The notes under the pieces were generated by a model. It had not been told where the DNA came from. It made no database searches and saw only the letters and a list, made by a program, of their open reading frames with translations. The translations under genes were made by a program, and so were the position numbers. 64,000 nucleotides of DNA. Source: JBMNGG01 sp050949705 (GTDB taxonomy: Bacteria > Bacillota > Thermosediminibacteria > Thermosediminibacterales > Tepidanaerobacteraceae). The stretch is from NCBI GenBank assembly GCA_050949705.1, contig JBMNGG010000007.1, positions 1 to 64,000 of the forward strand, written 5' to 3'. Positions 9,425 to 18,015 of the stretch are shown in pieces; position 1 is the stretch's first letter; each line of letters begins with the position of its first letter.

Positions 9425-9472
9425 ATTGATCGATGGTTAGTAAGATGTTACAATTATATTGACCGGCGGTTA
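9425..9472 (+). promoter_or_regulatory. promoter with two repeated TetR-type operator candidates
   Basis: Two 15-base near-copies, ATTGATCGATGGTTA at 9425 and ATTGACCGGCGGTTA at 9458, flank a good sigma-A promoter: -35 TTGATC 9426-9431, 17-base spacer, -10 TACAAT 9449-9454. The second copy contains the inverted element ACCG-GC-GGT, typical of TetR operators. The regulator at 10359 is the natural candidate to bind here and repress the nitroreductase-TetR transcript. Confidence 0.5.
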
Positions 9473-9499
9473 AAAGACTATAATTGGAGGTTTTACAGA

Positions 9500-10342
9500 T
9501 GATAGTCCCCTTTCCAATCAAAGCACTATTGATTCGCGGCGCTCAGTGCGCAGCTATAAAATGATTGATGTTAAAAAGGACGTAATGAATGAGATAAAAG
9601 ACTATGCAAAATCTATATCTGTTCCATTTGATCACAATGTTGAGGTAAGATTTTCAAAGCTAATCCCACAAGAGCGCTTTATACAATCATGAAATCTCCT
9701 CCGGATAACATGGCATTTATGGCAGAAACCGATGTTATTTCAATTAGCAAAGCCGGTTTTATTGGAGAGCTGATTATCCTTTTTGCTACAAGTAAAGGTC
9801 TTTCAACATGTTGGTACGGACATTATAAACTATCTGAGTTGAAGAGACTCATGCCTCATTTACAATCACCTGAACAAATTAGAGAATCAAATATGGGTTA
9901 TGGATATGCAAAAGGGGTAACCACTGGTCGACGAGCAATCTGTATAACACCACTAGGCTATTACGAAATCGGTGGATTGCGGCTGATGGACAGATTTCAA
10001 AAAAAGGCGATAAGTTTTAAACGAAAAGGAATTAAAGAGTTGCTCACAAATCCCGATGATTATGACAAGCTTTCTGATGATGTTATGTATGCTCTGGATT
10101 TGGGAAGAAAAGCGCCATCAGCTGCAAACTCGCAAATGTGGAGATTTGCCTTTGACGATTCTTATAAAACAATTATTGTTGCTATGCCCGAAGGATATCG
10201 CCATTTTAAATGGGAACACCCAAACGTCGATATTGGCATATGCGCTTGTCATGTCTGGCTGGGATTAATTGACAAAGGATATACCCCGAAAGTGACTGTT
10301 CATGAAGAAGATGAAAGAGCAATTTGGAGGATTTCAGTATAG
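9500..10342 (+). pseudogene. nitroreductase-family protein, frameshifted
   Basis: The longest open part (9689-10342) encodes a TM_1586-type nitroreductase body: GELIILFATSKGLSTCWYGHY, then ALDLGRKAPSAANSQMW and a C-terminal WLGLIDKGYTP segment. The N-terminal part with the FMN-site motif SRRSVRSY lies at about 9530-9560 in another frame. At least two shifts are needed: one soon after the ATG at 9500 (ribosome site GGAGG at 9486), and one near 9660, where FSK should continue directly into NPTRALYTIMK. The intact enzyme would reduce flavin-dependent substrates. It is probably non-functional now. Confidence 0.75.
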
Positions 10343-10358
10343 CTGTGGAGGTCAAATC

Positions 10359-10985
10359 ATGCCTTTACAACGTTATGATAAAGAAAAAATTTTAGATGCT
10401 TGTCTGACAGTGTTTGCTAGTCATGGATATGCTAATACCTCTACTTCGATGTTAGCGGAAGCCGCTGGTATATCCAAAGCACTGATATTTCATCATTTTA
10501 AAAGCAAGAAAGAATTGTATCTTAGCATTTTGGACAGATGTTTTGAAAAAGGAAGAATCGAAATGGGTTTTGATGCCCTATTTGAAAACCATGATTTTTT
10601 TGCTGCAAAGGAAAAATCCAGTATCATCAAATTCCATTACTATAAAAAAAATCCCGATTTGATGAAAATTATTATAGAAGCTTTTTACGCCACGCCTGAT
10701 GAACTAAAACCAGATATTAAAGATAAGTATGGAAAGCTACTTGCCGAAAATGAGAAACAATGGAAACGCTTATTTGAAAAGGTACCTCTCAAAGAAGGCG
10801 TGGACAGGGAACAGGCTTTTAGATTGGTCATGATTACATTAAATTATTTTGATGAGAAATATTTATCCGATGTAGTTAATAAGGATGAATTGGACGAAAA
10901 GTACCTCCAAGATTTTCTTGAAGAGAGGAATAGTTTTCTTTCAATGATTCGATTTGGTATTGAAAAACAAGAAAGGAAGCACTGA
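10359..10985 (+). CDS. TetR/AcrR-family transcriptional regulator
   Basis: A 208-residue regulator. The N-terminal TetR helix-turn-helix is clear: ILDACLTVFASHGYANTS, then MLAEAAGISKALIFHHFKSKKELYL. The remaining ~150 residues form the ligand/dimer domain, which is variable and gives no ligand clue. ATG 10359 is preferred, with GTGGAGG at 10345; a longer frame from 10302 overlaps the nitroreductase wreck and is unnecessary. The next gene remnant starts 2 bases after its stop. It likely represses its own transcript through the repeats at 9425-9472 (inference). Confidence 0.85.
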   Translation: MPLQRYDKEKILDACLTVFASHGYANTSTSMLAEAAGISKALIFHHFKSKKELYLSILDRCFEKGRIEMGFDALFENHDFFAAKEKSSIIKFHYYKKNPDLMKIIIEAFYATPDELKPDIKDKYGKLLAENEKQWKRLFEKVPLKEGVDREQAFRLVMITLNYFDEKYLSDVVNKDELDEKYLQDFLEERNSFLSMIRFGIEKQERKH

Positions 10986-10986
10986 G

Positions 10987-11584
10987 ATGAATATGGTGAA
11001 AAATTTTCACGAATTGACTCCAGAGCTTCAGGCTGCCGCAGGCGGCAAAGGTGGCATGTTGGCAAGATCTGTTATCTGGTAGAGATGTGAAAGTAAAGTA
11101 TATTCCCGCAAGAAAAGAAAACTATGCTAAATATAAATATAAAGAGCTGCCGCCCTTCCCGTCAGTTATTAGAGGACGTTTTAATCCTTTTGAATGGATG
11201 AAAGACCCCAATAGAAGAATGGATTATTATGATTCAACAGCACCAATAAATGCAGTAGATTCGGAAATGCTAAAGGGCTTTGCAGGGGCAGCGGGAAAAG
11301 TAGAAGGAATAGTGCGTATTCTTAACGCCCCTGAAGAAGGTGAAAAGCTGCAACCCGGGGAAATTTTAGTTGCTACAACCACCAATGTAGGTTGGACTCC
11401 TCTATTTCCTAAAGCTGCAGCAATAATAACTGACATAGGTGCCCCCTTGTCCCATGCTGCTATAGTTGCAAGAGAACTTGGGATTCCAGCAGTTGTAGGA
11501 TGCGGTAACGCCACCTTAAGACTTAAGACGGGAGATAAGGTTATGGTGGACGGAGGACAGGGGATTGTGCATATATTGTCTTAA
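10987..11584 (+). pseudogene. PEP-synthase/Rph-like protein with large internal deletion
   Basis: The first ~26 codons (from ATG 10987) encode the family N-terminus, including LTPELQAAAGGKGGMLA, the GGKG segment of the ATP-grasp domain. They then run directly, out of frame, into the C-terminal part (from about 11060: DLLSGRDVKVKY, later GAPLSHAAIVARELGIPAVVG with the phosphohistidine). About 600 residues between them are missing. The family transfers phosphate through the swivelling His domain to pyruvate or an antibiotic. The gene begins 2 bases after the TetR stop, so it was probably the regulated partner. It is clearly a deletion pseudogene. Confidence 0.8.
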
Positions 11585-11723
11585 CAGATTTACGGGTTAA
11601 AAAATAATCTATCCAATAAAGATATACCTTGCAGAATTAATTTGACAAAAAAAATAAAATCGCATGCCCTCGCAATATTTGGGGGTAAACAGCTGCAAAG
11701 ATAATATTATACAAAAAACCACA

Positions 11724-11774
11724 TTGACCACATCGGTCATTTTAATATATAATATAAATGACCGATGTGGTCAA
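11724..11774 (+). promoter_or_regulatory. promoter embedded in a 19-bp perfect inverted repeat (TetR operator)
   Basis: Arms 11724-11742 and 11756-11774 are perfect inverted copies (TTGACCACATCGGTCATTT and its complement) with a 13-base centre. A near-ideal promoter lies inside: -35 TTGACC 11725-11730, 17-base spacer, -10 TATAAT 11748-11753. Binding to the repeat would cover both promoter boxes, so this is a textbook autorepression site for the TetR gene starting at 11802 and probably for the ABC exporter behind it. Confidence 0.85.
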
Positions 11775-11801
11775 AAATTTATCGAATACTTAAGAAATGG
11801 G

Positions 11802-12434
11802 GTGACAATTATATATTCAAAATTTCATAGTCTTGAAACTGAAAAGCAAGAACGCATTATTAATGCAGCTTTAAAAGAATTTGCAAGAAACGGTTACGAC
11901 AAGGCTTCTACAAACGAAATTGTAAAGGAAGCGGAAATATCAAAAGGCTCGCTATTTAACTATTTTAACAATAAAAAGGAACTGTATTTATTTCTGCTTG
12001 ATTATGTAGCTAATATTATTGAGCAGATCTACGCTGAAGTGGATTGGAATGAGCCAGATTTCTTTGAAAGAATCAGACAACTGGGATTGATTAAATTTAA
12101 GGTTTACAAAAAGTTTCCGCATGCCTTTAATTTTCTTAAGGCTTTAACCCATGAGGATGCATCTGAAGTTAAACCTGCAATTAATAAACTTAAAAAGGAC
12201 ATTGTTACGAGTGGATTGGAGCTAGGGTATCAAAACATCGATTGGACAAAATTTCGGGACGACTTTAATCGTGAAAAAATGATTAATATTATTAATTGGA
12301 CCATGTTGAGTTTTTCCGAGGAAAATTTGAGTAAGCTTGATTCTATTGATGATGTTGGCATGGAAGTCCTTAGTGAATCAGACGAGTATTTTGAAATTTT
12401 AAAGCGGTGTTTTTATAAGAAAGGCATAAAATGA
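11802..12434 (+). CDS. TetR/AcrR-family regulator of the ABC exporter
   Basis: A 210-residue regulator with a typical TetR DNA-binding head: RIINAALKEFARNGYDKAS, then EIVKEAEISKGSLFNYFNNK. The C-terminal domain has no ligand signature. The frame is open from 11664, but that would translate through the promoter/operator at 11724-11774. I therefore choose GTG 11802, just after AAATGGG. The gene lies 61 bases before an ABC-transporter ATPase on the same strand, and the palindromic operator upstream suggests that it controls itself and the transporter, as in many exporter-regulator pairs. Confidence 0.8.
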   Translation: MTIIYSKFHSLETEKQERIINAALKEFARNGYDKASTNEIVKEAEISKGSLFNYFNNKKELYLFLLDYVANIIEQIYAEVDWNEPDFFERIRQLGLIKFKVYKKFPHAFNFLKALTHEDASEVKPAINKLKKDIVTSGLELGYQNIDWTKFRDDFNREKMINIINWTMLSFSEENLSKLDSIDDVGMEVLSESDEYFEILKRCFYKKGIK

Positions 12435-12495
12435 AGGTTTAGGTCAATTAGGCGTAATATAAGCTCCTACTCGTTAAAAAAGGGGGAAGAATAAC

Positions 12496-13194
12496 TTGTT
12501 TATTGATGTTTCCGATTTGAGGAAGACCTACACAAATGGGATGATTAAAAATGAAGTTTTGAAGGGTATAGCAATGAAATTAGGAAAAGGTGAAATCGGT
12601 GTTATTCTCGGGCCATCGGGTTCAGGAAAATCCACCCTAATGAATATCATTGGAGGGGTTGATCGCGGCGATAGCGGTAAAGTTATTGTAGATGGGATTA
12701 AAGTAGACAAATTGAATGATGACCAACTAACCGAATATAGACGTGAAGCCGTAGGATTCGTATTTCAGTTCTATAACTTGGTTCCTAACCTTACAGTAGG
12801 GGAAAATATTGAGGTGGTTTCCAATATCAGCAAATCACCTTTAAACATAGATGAAGTTTTAGCTGCGGTAAAAATGCGGGAAAGAAAGCACCGCTTCCCC
12901 AGGGAACTAAGTGGCGGTGAACAACAAAGGGTCTCCATTGCCAGAGCCATTGTTAAAAATCCAAAGTTATTGCTCTGTGATGAGCCAACTGGAGCCTTAG
13001 ATTATCAGACGTCCCGCAGTATACTGAAGCTCTTGCAGCAGGTGAACAGGAATTTTGGAACAACTGTTTTGATGATAACCCACAATGCTGCCATTGCCGC
13101 TATGGCTAATCGGGTATTTAAGCTTAGAAGCGGTGAAATCGTAGATGAATGGGTAAATCAGGCGCCTGTTTCGGCGGAAGGGATTGAGTGGTAA
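12496..13194 (+). CDS. ABC transporter ATP-binding protein (MacB/LolD type)
   Basis: A 232-residue ATPase with all motifs: Walker A GPSGSGKST (residues 39-47), Q-loop in FVFQFYNLVPNL, signature ELSGGEQQR, Walker B LLLCDEPTGALD and H-loop MITHN. The FVFQxxNL pattern and EPTGALD place it with the MacB/LolD/FtsE exporter group that pairs with FtsX-type permeases. It starts at TTG 12496 after AAAGGGGGAAG. Its stop overlaps the permease start by one base (TAATG), so the two are coupled. Expected role: energise the adjacent permease for peptide or drug resistance. Confidence 0.9.
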   Translation: MFIDVSDLRKTYTNGMIKNEVLKGIAMKLGKGEIGVILGPSGSGKSTLMNIIGGVDRGDSGKVIVDGIKVDKLNDDQLTEYRREAVGFVFQFYNLVPNLTVGENIEVVSNISKSPLNIDEVLAAVKMRERKHRFPRELSGGEQQRVSIARAIVKNPKLLLCDEPTGALDYQTSRSILKLLQQVNRNFGTTVLMITHNAAIAAMANRVFKLRSGEIVDEWVNQAPVSAEGIEW

Positions 13195-15437
13195 TGGTTT
13201 TGAACAAGAGAGTAAAGCGGATTTTGAAGGAAAACAAATTGCGCTATCTCGGTATACTTGTGCTTATTATTCTTGGGAGCTATACTTTTGTTGTGGCTAC
13301 CGGGCTTTCTAATAATCTTGCTACCCTTGTCACAACCTTTACTGAGGAGCACATGCAGGAAGATCTGTCCTTTTCCACAGAAAATCCTATTTCCGATGTC
13401 GCAGAATTAGAGAAAACGGTGGATGCCATCATTGAGGAATACATGAGTTATGACGCAGAGCTGTATGATACTCTTTCGCTAAGACTTCTAAGTGAAACTG
13501 AAGAGGTGAATATTCCCGCTGTGATAGAAGGGCGGGCCCTTTCCGGGCGAGGGGAAATTCTCCTTGATCCTGCCTTTGCTAAGGCTAACGGTTATCCAGT
13601 AGGGAGTCAAATAAAAGCTCAAGATAAAACCTTCACTGTGGTCGGGTTTGTATCCCTGCCCCACTATATCTATCCGCTGAAGAATGTGAATGATATACTG
13701 TATTCGCCTAAGGAATTTGGAGTGGGTGTTATAAACCGTGAGGAATTTTCAGATATAGATAATGCTGCCAGCATCTATTCCGTCAAGTTTAATGACAGAA
13801 CTCGGAGTCTTAATATGCAGGCGGTAGAATTGCGAAAATATTTACAGGTAAAAGGGTTTACAGTATCCAACTGGATTGACATAATGAACAACAAACGAGC
13901 AAGAATAGTTTGGGCATCTATTACAGGTATGAAAACCATGAGTGTACCATTACCAGCTGCCATGTTTCTTTTGTCTTCCTTGATTATAGGTATAATGTTC
14001 TGGCGTATAATCCGCCGGGAATCAGTAATTATAGGGACACTCTATGCTCAGGGTTACCGGCGGCGAGAGTTAATGCGGCACTATATGGCTATTCCATTGC
14101 TGCTGGCTTTTGCGGGGGGAACGATAGGAAGCTTGTTGGCACTCCCATCTATCGGGCCAATGGTTATGGCTATGATTTCCTATTACAATGTTCCTGTTCC
14201 AGGCATTGAATTAAGCTTTCTGAATGTACTGATCGGAATACTGACGCCTACACTGTTTTTAGGCCTTAGCAGCTACCTGGTTATACGTTCGGAACTGAAG
14301 CGCTCCCCGGCGGAACTTATGAAGGGGGATAAACAGAAAACCAAGGTTAATGCCCTGGAGCGGGCATTTAAACTGGAAAGGTTTAAGTTCAGCACAAAAT
14401 TCAAGTTGCGGGAGCAGTTTAGAAGTATTTCACGTCTTTTATTCTTGCTCTTGGGAGTGACTAGTGCTTCTGTCTTAATGGTCTTCGGTTTCACAGTATT
14501 AAATTCTATGAACCATGTATTTGAAACTTCAGATGTATACCAGTTTGAATATGAATACAGTTTCAGAGATTTACAATACGGTGAAGCACCGGATGGGGCT
14601 GAGGTCTTTAATGCAGGCAAGTTTTATCCTGAAAACAATGAGGGAATTGAGTTCTATATTACCGGCATAGAGCCTGATTCTATCCTTGTGATTCTTAAAG
14701 ATAATAAAGGGAATGTCATTCCTAACAATCAAACTAATATTACCAAGTCTTTGGCAAATCGATTGGGCATTAAAGCTGGGGACACTGTTACTTTTATAAA
14801 TAAAGAGGATGGTAAGCCTCACACATTTCATATTGATGCTGTTGCTGAGTCCTACATTGAGCAGTTTATTTATGTGCCAATAGATGAGTTTAACAAAAAA
14901 ATGGGACTTCCAGAGGATAGCTATATTGGGCTTTTTAGCACAAAAGAGCTTGATATTCCTGACGAAAAGCTGTCAGGAACAAAATCTATGAGTCAGTTGC
15001 CTGAGGCTATGGATGAATTTATGGGTCAGATGATTTCAATGGTAGCATTAATGACAATTGTTTCAAGTGTTGTGGCATTAATTATCTTATATCTTGTCAC
15101 TTCGTTGGCTATCGAGGAAAATAGAAACACTATATCACTGTTTAAGGTGTTCGGTTACCGACGTGGGGAAATTAGGTCTTTGATTTTAAACAGCTCCACC
15201 TCTGTCGTCGTGACAGGATTTTTAATAGGTATCCCAGCTGCGGTGGCATCAATGGGTTCACTGTATGGTTATCTGGGTAATATGATTAACCTAGTGCTGC
15301 CTCCTATTGTCAGCCCAATTTATGTTATTATATCCTTTGCAGCTATAATGCTGACTTATCAGCTCAGTAAATGTATGTGTGTAAAGAACATAGATACAGT
15401 TTCCATGAGTGAGGCGCTAAAAGCTGGAACGGAATGA
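13194..15437 (+). CDS. ABC transporter permease, FtsX family
   Basis: A 747-residue permease. An N-terminal membrane helix (about 18-36) is followed by a ~200-residue extracellular domain, then three helices (around FLLSSLIIGIMFW, LLLAFAGGTIGSLLAL, VLIGILTPTLFLGL), a second helix/extracellular unit, and a final FtsX core of three helices. Two FtsX domains in one chain is the arrangement of bacteriocin/antibiotic-export permeases. ATG 13194 overlaps the ATPase stop. A 65-base stretch at 14052-14116 recurs as a stray fragment at 16235, so this locus has been partly duplicated. The substrate is unknown. Confidence 0.85.
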   Translation: MVLNKRVKRILKENKLRYLGILVLIILGSYTFVVATGLSNNLATLVTTFTEEHMQEDLSFSTENPISDVAELEKTVDAIIEEYMSYDAELYDTLSLRLLSETEEVNIPAVIEGRALSGRGEILLDPAFAKANGYPVGSQIKAQDKTFTVVGFVSLPHYIYPLKNVNDILYSPKEFGVGVINREEFSDIDNAASIYSVKFNDRTRSLNMQAVELRKYLQVKGFTVSNWIDIMNNKRARIVWASITGMKTMSVPLPAAMFLLSSLIIGIMFWRIIRRESVIIGTLYAQGYRRRELMRHYMAIPLLLAFAGGTIGSLLALPSIGPMVMAMISYYNVPVPGIELSFLNVLIGILTPTLFLGLSSYLVIRSELKRSPAELMKGDKQKTKVNALERAFKLERFKFSTKFKLREQFRSISRLLFLLLGVTSASVLMVFGFTVLNSMNHVFETSDVYQFEYEYSFRDLQYGEAPDGAEVFNAGKFYPENNEGIEFYITGIEPDSILVILKDNKGNVIPNNQTNITKSLANRLGIKAGDTVTFINKEDGKPHTFHIDAVAESYIEQFIYVPIDEFNKKMGLPEDSYIGLFSTKELDIPDEKLSGTKSMSQLPEAMDEFMGQMISMVALMTIVSSVVALIILYLVTSLAIEENRNTISLFKVFGYRRGEIRSLILNSSTSVVVTGFLIGIPAAVASMGSLYGYLGNMINLVLPPIVSPIYVIISFAAIMLTYQLSKCMCVKNIDTVSMSEALKAGTE

Positions 15438-15569
15438 TGAGACTGTGTGGAGGCTGGAATAAATGTGAAGTAGCCATGCTGGCGATATCTGATACATCAG
15501 AGAGGGGCGGTTCTTTGTGATTAAATTACCTCAGATTTATGATAAAATAAATAGGAGGTGATTATTTTT

Positions 15570-15617
15570 ATGCCAAGAAAAAAGAGGAAAAAGCAGTTTA
15601 AGCAAACCAATTTTTGA
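15570..15617 (+). CDS. possible 15-residue basic peptide or gene stub
   Basis: A very strong ribosome site (AGGAGGTG, 15553-15560) precedes ATG 15570 and a 15-codon frame, MPRKKRKKQFKQTNF. Eight of the 15 residues are Lys or Arg. It may be a real micro-peptide, or the start of a transposase-like gene cut by rearrangement. No database family can be claimed. Confidence 0.3.
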   Translation: MPRKKRKKQFKQTNF

Positions 15618-15650
15618 TTACATTCTTTTTACTAAGAAAGGAAGCTTGCC

Positions 15651-16049
15651 ATGAAAAGTAAATATAGTGAAATATTAAAACACATCCCGAGTCTGGAAGA
15701 CCATGGTCACCTGTATATGTATTACGGGATTCCATATTCCGAAGAATGTTATGTATATGGTGATGATAACGAAGGTAAAAATCTCATTGTATCTTATGAG
15801 TGTGATGATTTATGTAGGGCTATTGCAGATGCGTTTCAGTATGATTACGAATGGCTTGATATTTTAAGTAATAATCAAATTGAACTGGAAAAGGTCTTTG
15901 ATGTTGATGTTGAATCGCAAGCTTTTGATGTAATAGCTTCCCTTCTGCTATACTTAGTTGTAAGCATAACCTTTGAAGACAAATTCATAGATGCGTTGAA
16001 TAATGGGTTCCTGATTCGACTGTTAAAAAGATTGCTAAAGCTAAATTAA
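15651..16049 (+). CDS. hypothetical acidic protein
   Basis: A 132-residue protein with a good ribosome site (GAAAGGAAGC) before ATG 15651. It is acidic in its first two thirds (LEDHGHLYMYYGIPYSEECY, then YECDDLCRAIADAF), with a hydrophobic segment near residues 90-108 (ASLLLYLVVSITF) and a basic tail. I do not recognise the family. Its position between an ABC exporter and a decayed stretch gives no functional clue. Confidence 0.5.
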   Translation: MKSKYSEILKHIPSLEDHGHLYMYYGIPYSEECYVYGDDNEGKNLIVSYECDDLCRAIADAFQYDYEWLDILSNNQIELEKVFDVDVESQAFDVIASLLLYLVVSITFEDKFIDALNNGFLIRLLKRLLKLN

Positions 16050-16234
16050 GGGTATTGTCTTTAAATAATCATAAGAGACAGCATCCTTTTTTTTCATAAT
16101 CACTGGACACCAGCTGTTTCAATTTCCAGCAGTATTTTATTACCTTCCTGCAAATAACAATAGCCATATAAGTAAGCAAGATCCTGTTTGGATAAGTACT
16201 CAATATGGCACAACGAATCAAGATACGTTATTAA

Positions 16235-16299
16235 GGTTACCGGCGGCGAGAGTTAATGTGGCACTATATGGCTATTCCACTGGTGCTGGCTTTTGCAGG
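16235..16299 (+). repeat. stray 65-base copy of ABC permease sequence
   Basis: This segment repeats 14052-14116 inside the FtsX-type permease with only a few substitutions; both begin GGTTACCGGCGGCGAGAG and both include the stretch ACTATATGGCTATTCCA. Flanking bases are unrelated. It is a fragment left by duplication or recombination, not a functional domain. Confidence 0.8.
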
Positions 16300-16452
16300 T
16301 TCTTGATTTTTTTAAAAGTCTACTTGACTAAGGTAGCTGGTCTACAATATCATTTTATCAATGTCGTAGCAGAGACCTGTGGTCGCCCGCGTGCTCGCTT
16401 CAGTAATTGCATTTTCCATCGTCGTAGTTGCAGTTTCACTTGTTGCCGTTGA

Positions 16453-16692
16453 AACAATCGGTATGAGTCTCATGGTGAAGCATACAATATATTTTTTGAA
16501 CAGCCAAGGTTTTTACTTGATAACTTAGGTACCAAAGAGTTTGTTGTGTATAATCCGCGCGATGAGCAGACAATGATAAGCCACGACGGATGGATTCTTC
16601 TACTGTCGCCAGAAGAAATAAAAGCACATCAAGGTTGGTATGCTGTCCATGATTCTACCATTCCCCATTGGAAATATTTCTGGTTTGATTGA
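16453..16692 (+). pseudogene. coding fragment without a start codon
   Basis: An open frame of 79 codons with good protein character, including FEQPRFLLDNLGTKEF, DEQTMISHDGWILLL and HDSTIPHWKYFWFD, ending at TGA 16690-16692. There is no start codon or ribosome site before it, because the frame opens directly after a TGA at 16450. I do not recognise the family. It is most likely the C-terminal remainder of a lost gene. Confidence 0.45.
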
Positions 16693-16772
16693 ATCATCAT
16701 GCGACTAATGTCTAATGACATAACACAACCATCTCCCTTGACGAATACGATCCACGCTGTCCTGAGTTGTTC

Positions 16773-16828
16773 AAAGGTTATAAAATATCATAGAACACTG
16801 ACCACTTATTTAAATACACTACTTTTAT
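16773..16828 (+). repeat. stray copy of methyltransferase gene segment
   Basis: This stretch resembles 18570-18625, inside the methyltransferase gene 18016-18747, with scattered mismatches. Both contain AAAGGTTA, then CATAGAACA-TGACCAC and TAAATACACT. It shows that part of the downstream gene was copied upstream and has since drifted. Confidence 0.7.
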
Positions 16829-17165
16829 TGCAGAAGACCGTGCATTTGATACTTTTCTTATATAGTATATCCTTGGTTTATGGTAATACTTTTCTTAATA
16901 GCTAGGATAAGTGCCAGATACGTGCTTTATGGGCTGCTATTCTCGCAATCCTCGGCTGTTGCAAAGCCTGGTTCAATAAGACCTCGCCTTTAGCTGAAAC
17001 AGATGCTTGAAGACGAAAAAATACTGCTGCAGGCATGGAGTTTCCGAGGTACGCCGGTGGTCTTTCCCATTTCTGAAAGTGACACATAAACAAAATTACG
17101 TTTTTAACATAAGACTTTATATCAGCAGCGTTATAGAAGACAATTGCTCGAAGGAGTGTGTCCGC

Positions 17166-17999
17166 ATGGTAGATAATATTATTGAATCAGTAGCAGAGAG
17201 ATTATCTTCTTTGCCTTATATAGAAGGTATCGTTTTAGGTGGTTCTCGCGCAAGGGGCACCCATACAGAGGACTCGGATATAGATATTGGCATCTATTAC
17301 AACTCAGAATTATTTGATATAAATACTATCAATCAACTTGCTGCAGAGTTAGATGACGAGCATAGAAATAACCTTGTTGTACCTCCCGGAGCATGGGGAG
17401 ATTGGGTTAATGGCGGCGGATGGTTAGTCATAAACGGGTATCATGTAGACTTAATTTTACGTGATATAAAGCGCGTGGAACAAATAATGAAAGATACGGA
17501 ACAAGGAATTGTTACTGCCAATTATCAGACTGGGCATCCCCATGGATATATTAGCGCTATGTATCGTGGGGAATTAGCAATTAGCAAAATACTATATGCT
17601 AAGAATGAAAGCTTATATAAATTAAAAAAACAGGCAGAAACTTATCCCTCTGCCTTGCGGAAAAGTTTAGTTGACTTTTTTATGTTTGAGGCAGGATTCT
17701 CTTTAATGTTTGTAAAAGCAAATTTAAGAGCAGATGATAAATATTATATTGCAGGTCATGTATTTCGTGTAGTTTCATGCTTAAATCAAGTACTGTTTGC
17801 ATGTAATAATGTTTATTGCATCAACGAAAAGAAGGCTGTCAAGCTGATTGAAACTTTGGAATATAAACCTGAAAAATATGGCAAAAGGGTTAATCGTATT
17901 TTTGAGGTACTTGGTCTTTCTCTTATTGAGTGCTACGACATGACTGAGAAACTTTATAATGAAGTGAAACAAATTGTATCGAAAATAAATAACTTTTAA
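17166..17999 (+). CDS. nucleotidyltransferase-domain protein
   Basis: A 277-residue protein whose first 50 residues hold the nucleotidyltransferase motif GGSRARGTHTEDSDIDIGIYY, with the two catalytic Asp at residues 38 and 40. This matches the polymerase-beta-like fold used by aminoglycoside adenylyltransferases and MNT/kanamycin-type enzymes. The C-terminal helical part resembles DUF4037-like extensions. ATG 17166 follows GAAGGAGTGT; a longer frame upstream runs into the decayed stretch. The next gene, a methyltransferase, starts 16 bases later, so they probably form an operon. It may modify a small molecule or antibiotic; the substrate is unknown. Confidence 0.8.
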   Translation: MVDNIIESVAERLSSLPYIEGIVLGGSRARGTHTEDSDIDIGIYYNSELFDINTINQLAAELDDEHRNNLVVPPGAWGDWVNGGGWLVINGYHVDLILRDIKRVEQIMKDTEQGIVTANYQTGHPHGYISAMYRGELAISKILYAKNESLYKLKKQAETYPSALRKSLVDFFMFEAGFSLMFVKANLRADDKYYIAGHVFRVVSCLNQVLFACNNVYCINEKKAVKLIETLEYKPEKYGKRVNRIFEVLGLSLIECYDMTEKLYNEVKQIVSKINNF

Positions 18000-18015
18000 G
18001 ACGAGGATAATTCAG

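Larger units (their letters stand above)
16050..17165. other. decayed stretch with stray gene fragments
   Basis: No intact gene is supported over about 1.1 kb. It holds a partial copy of the ABC permease (16235-16299), an unassigned coding fragment (16453-16692) and a partial copy of a methyltransferase (16773-16828). Between these pieces every frame is interrupted. It looks like an accumulation of small rearranged pieces rather than a regulatory region. Confidence 0.6.

Noticed and set aside
16258..16452. A 64-codon frame in the decayed stretch
   Set aside because: It begins inside the stray permease copy in the wrong frame and then has Cys/Arg-rich random sequence.
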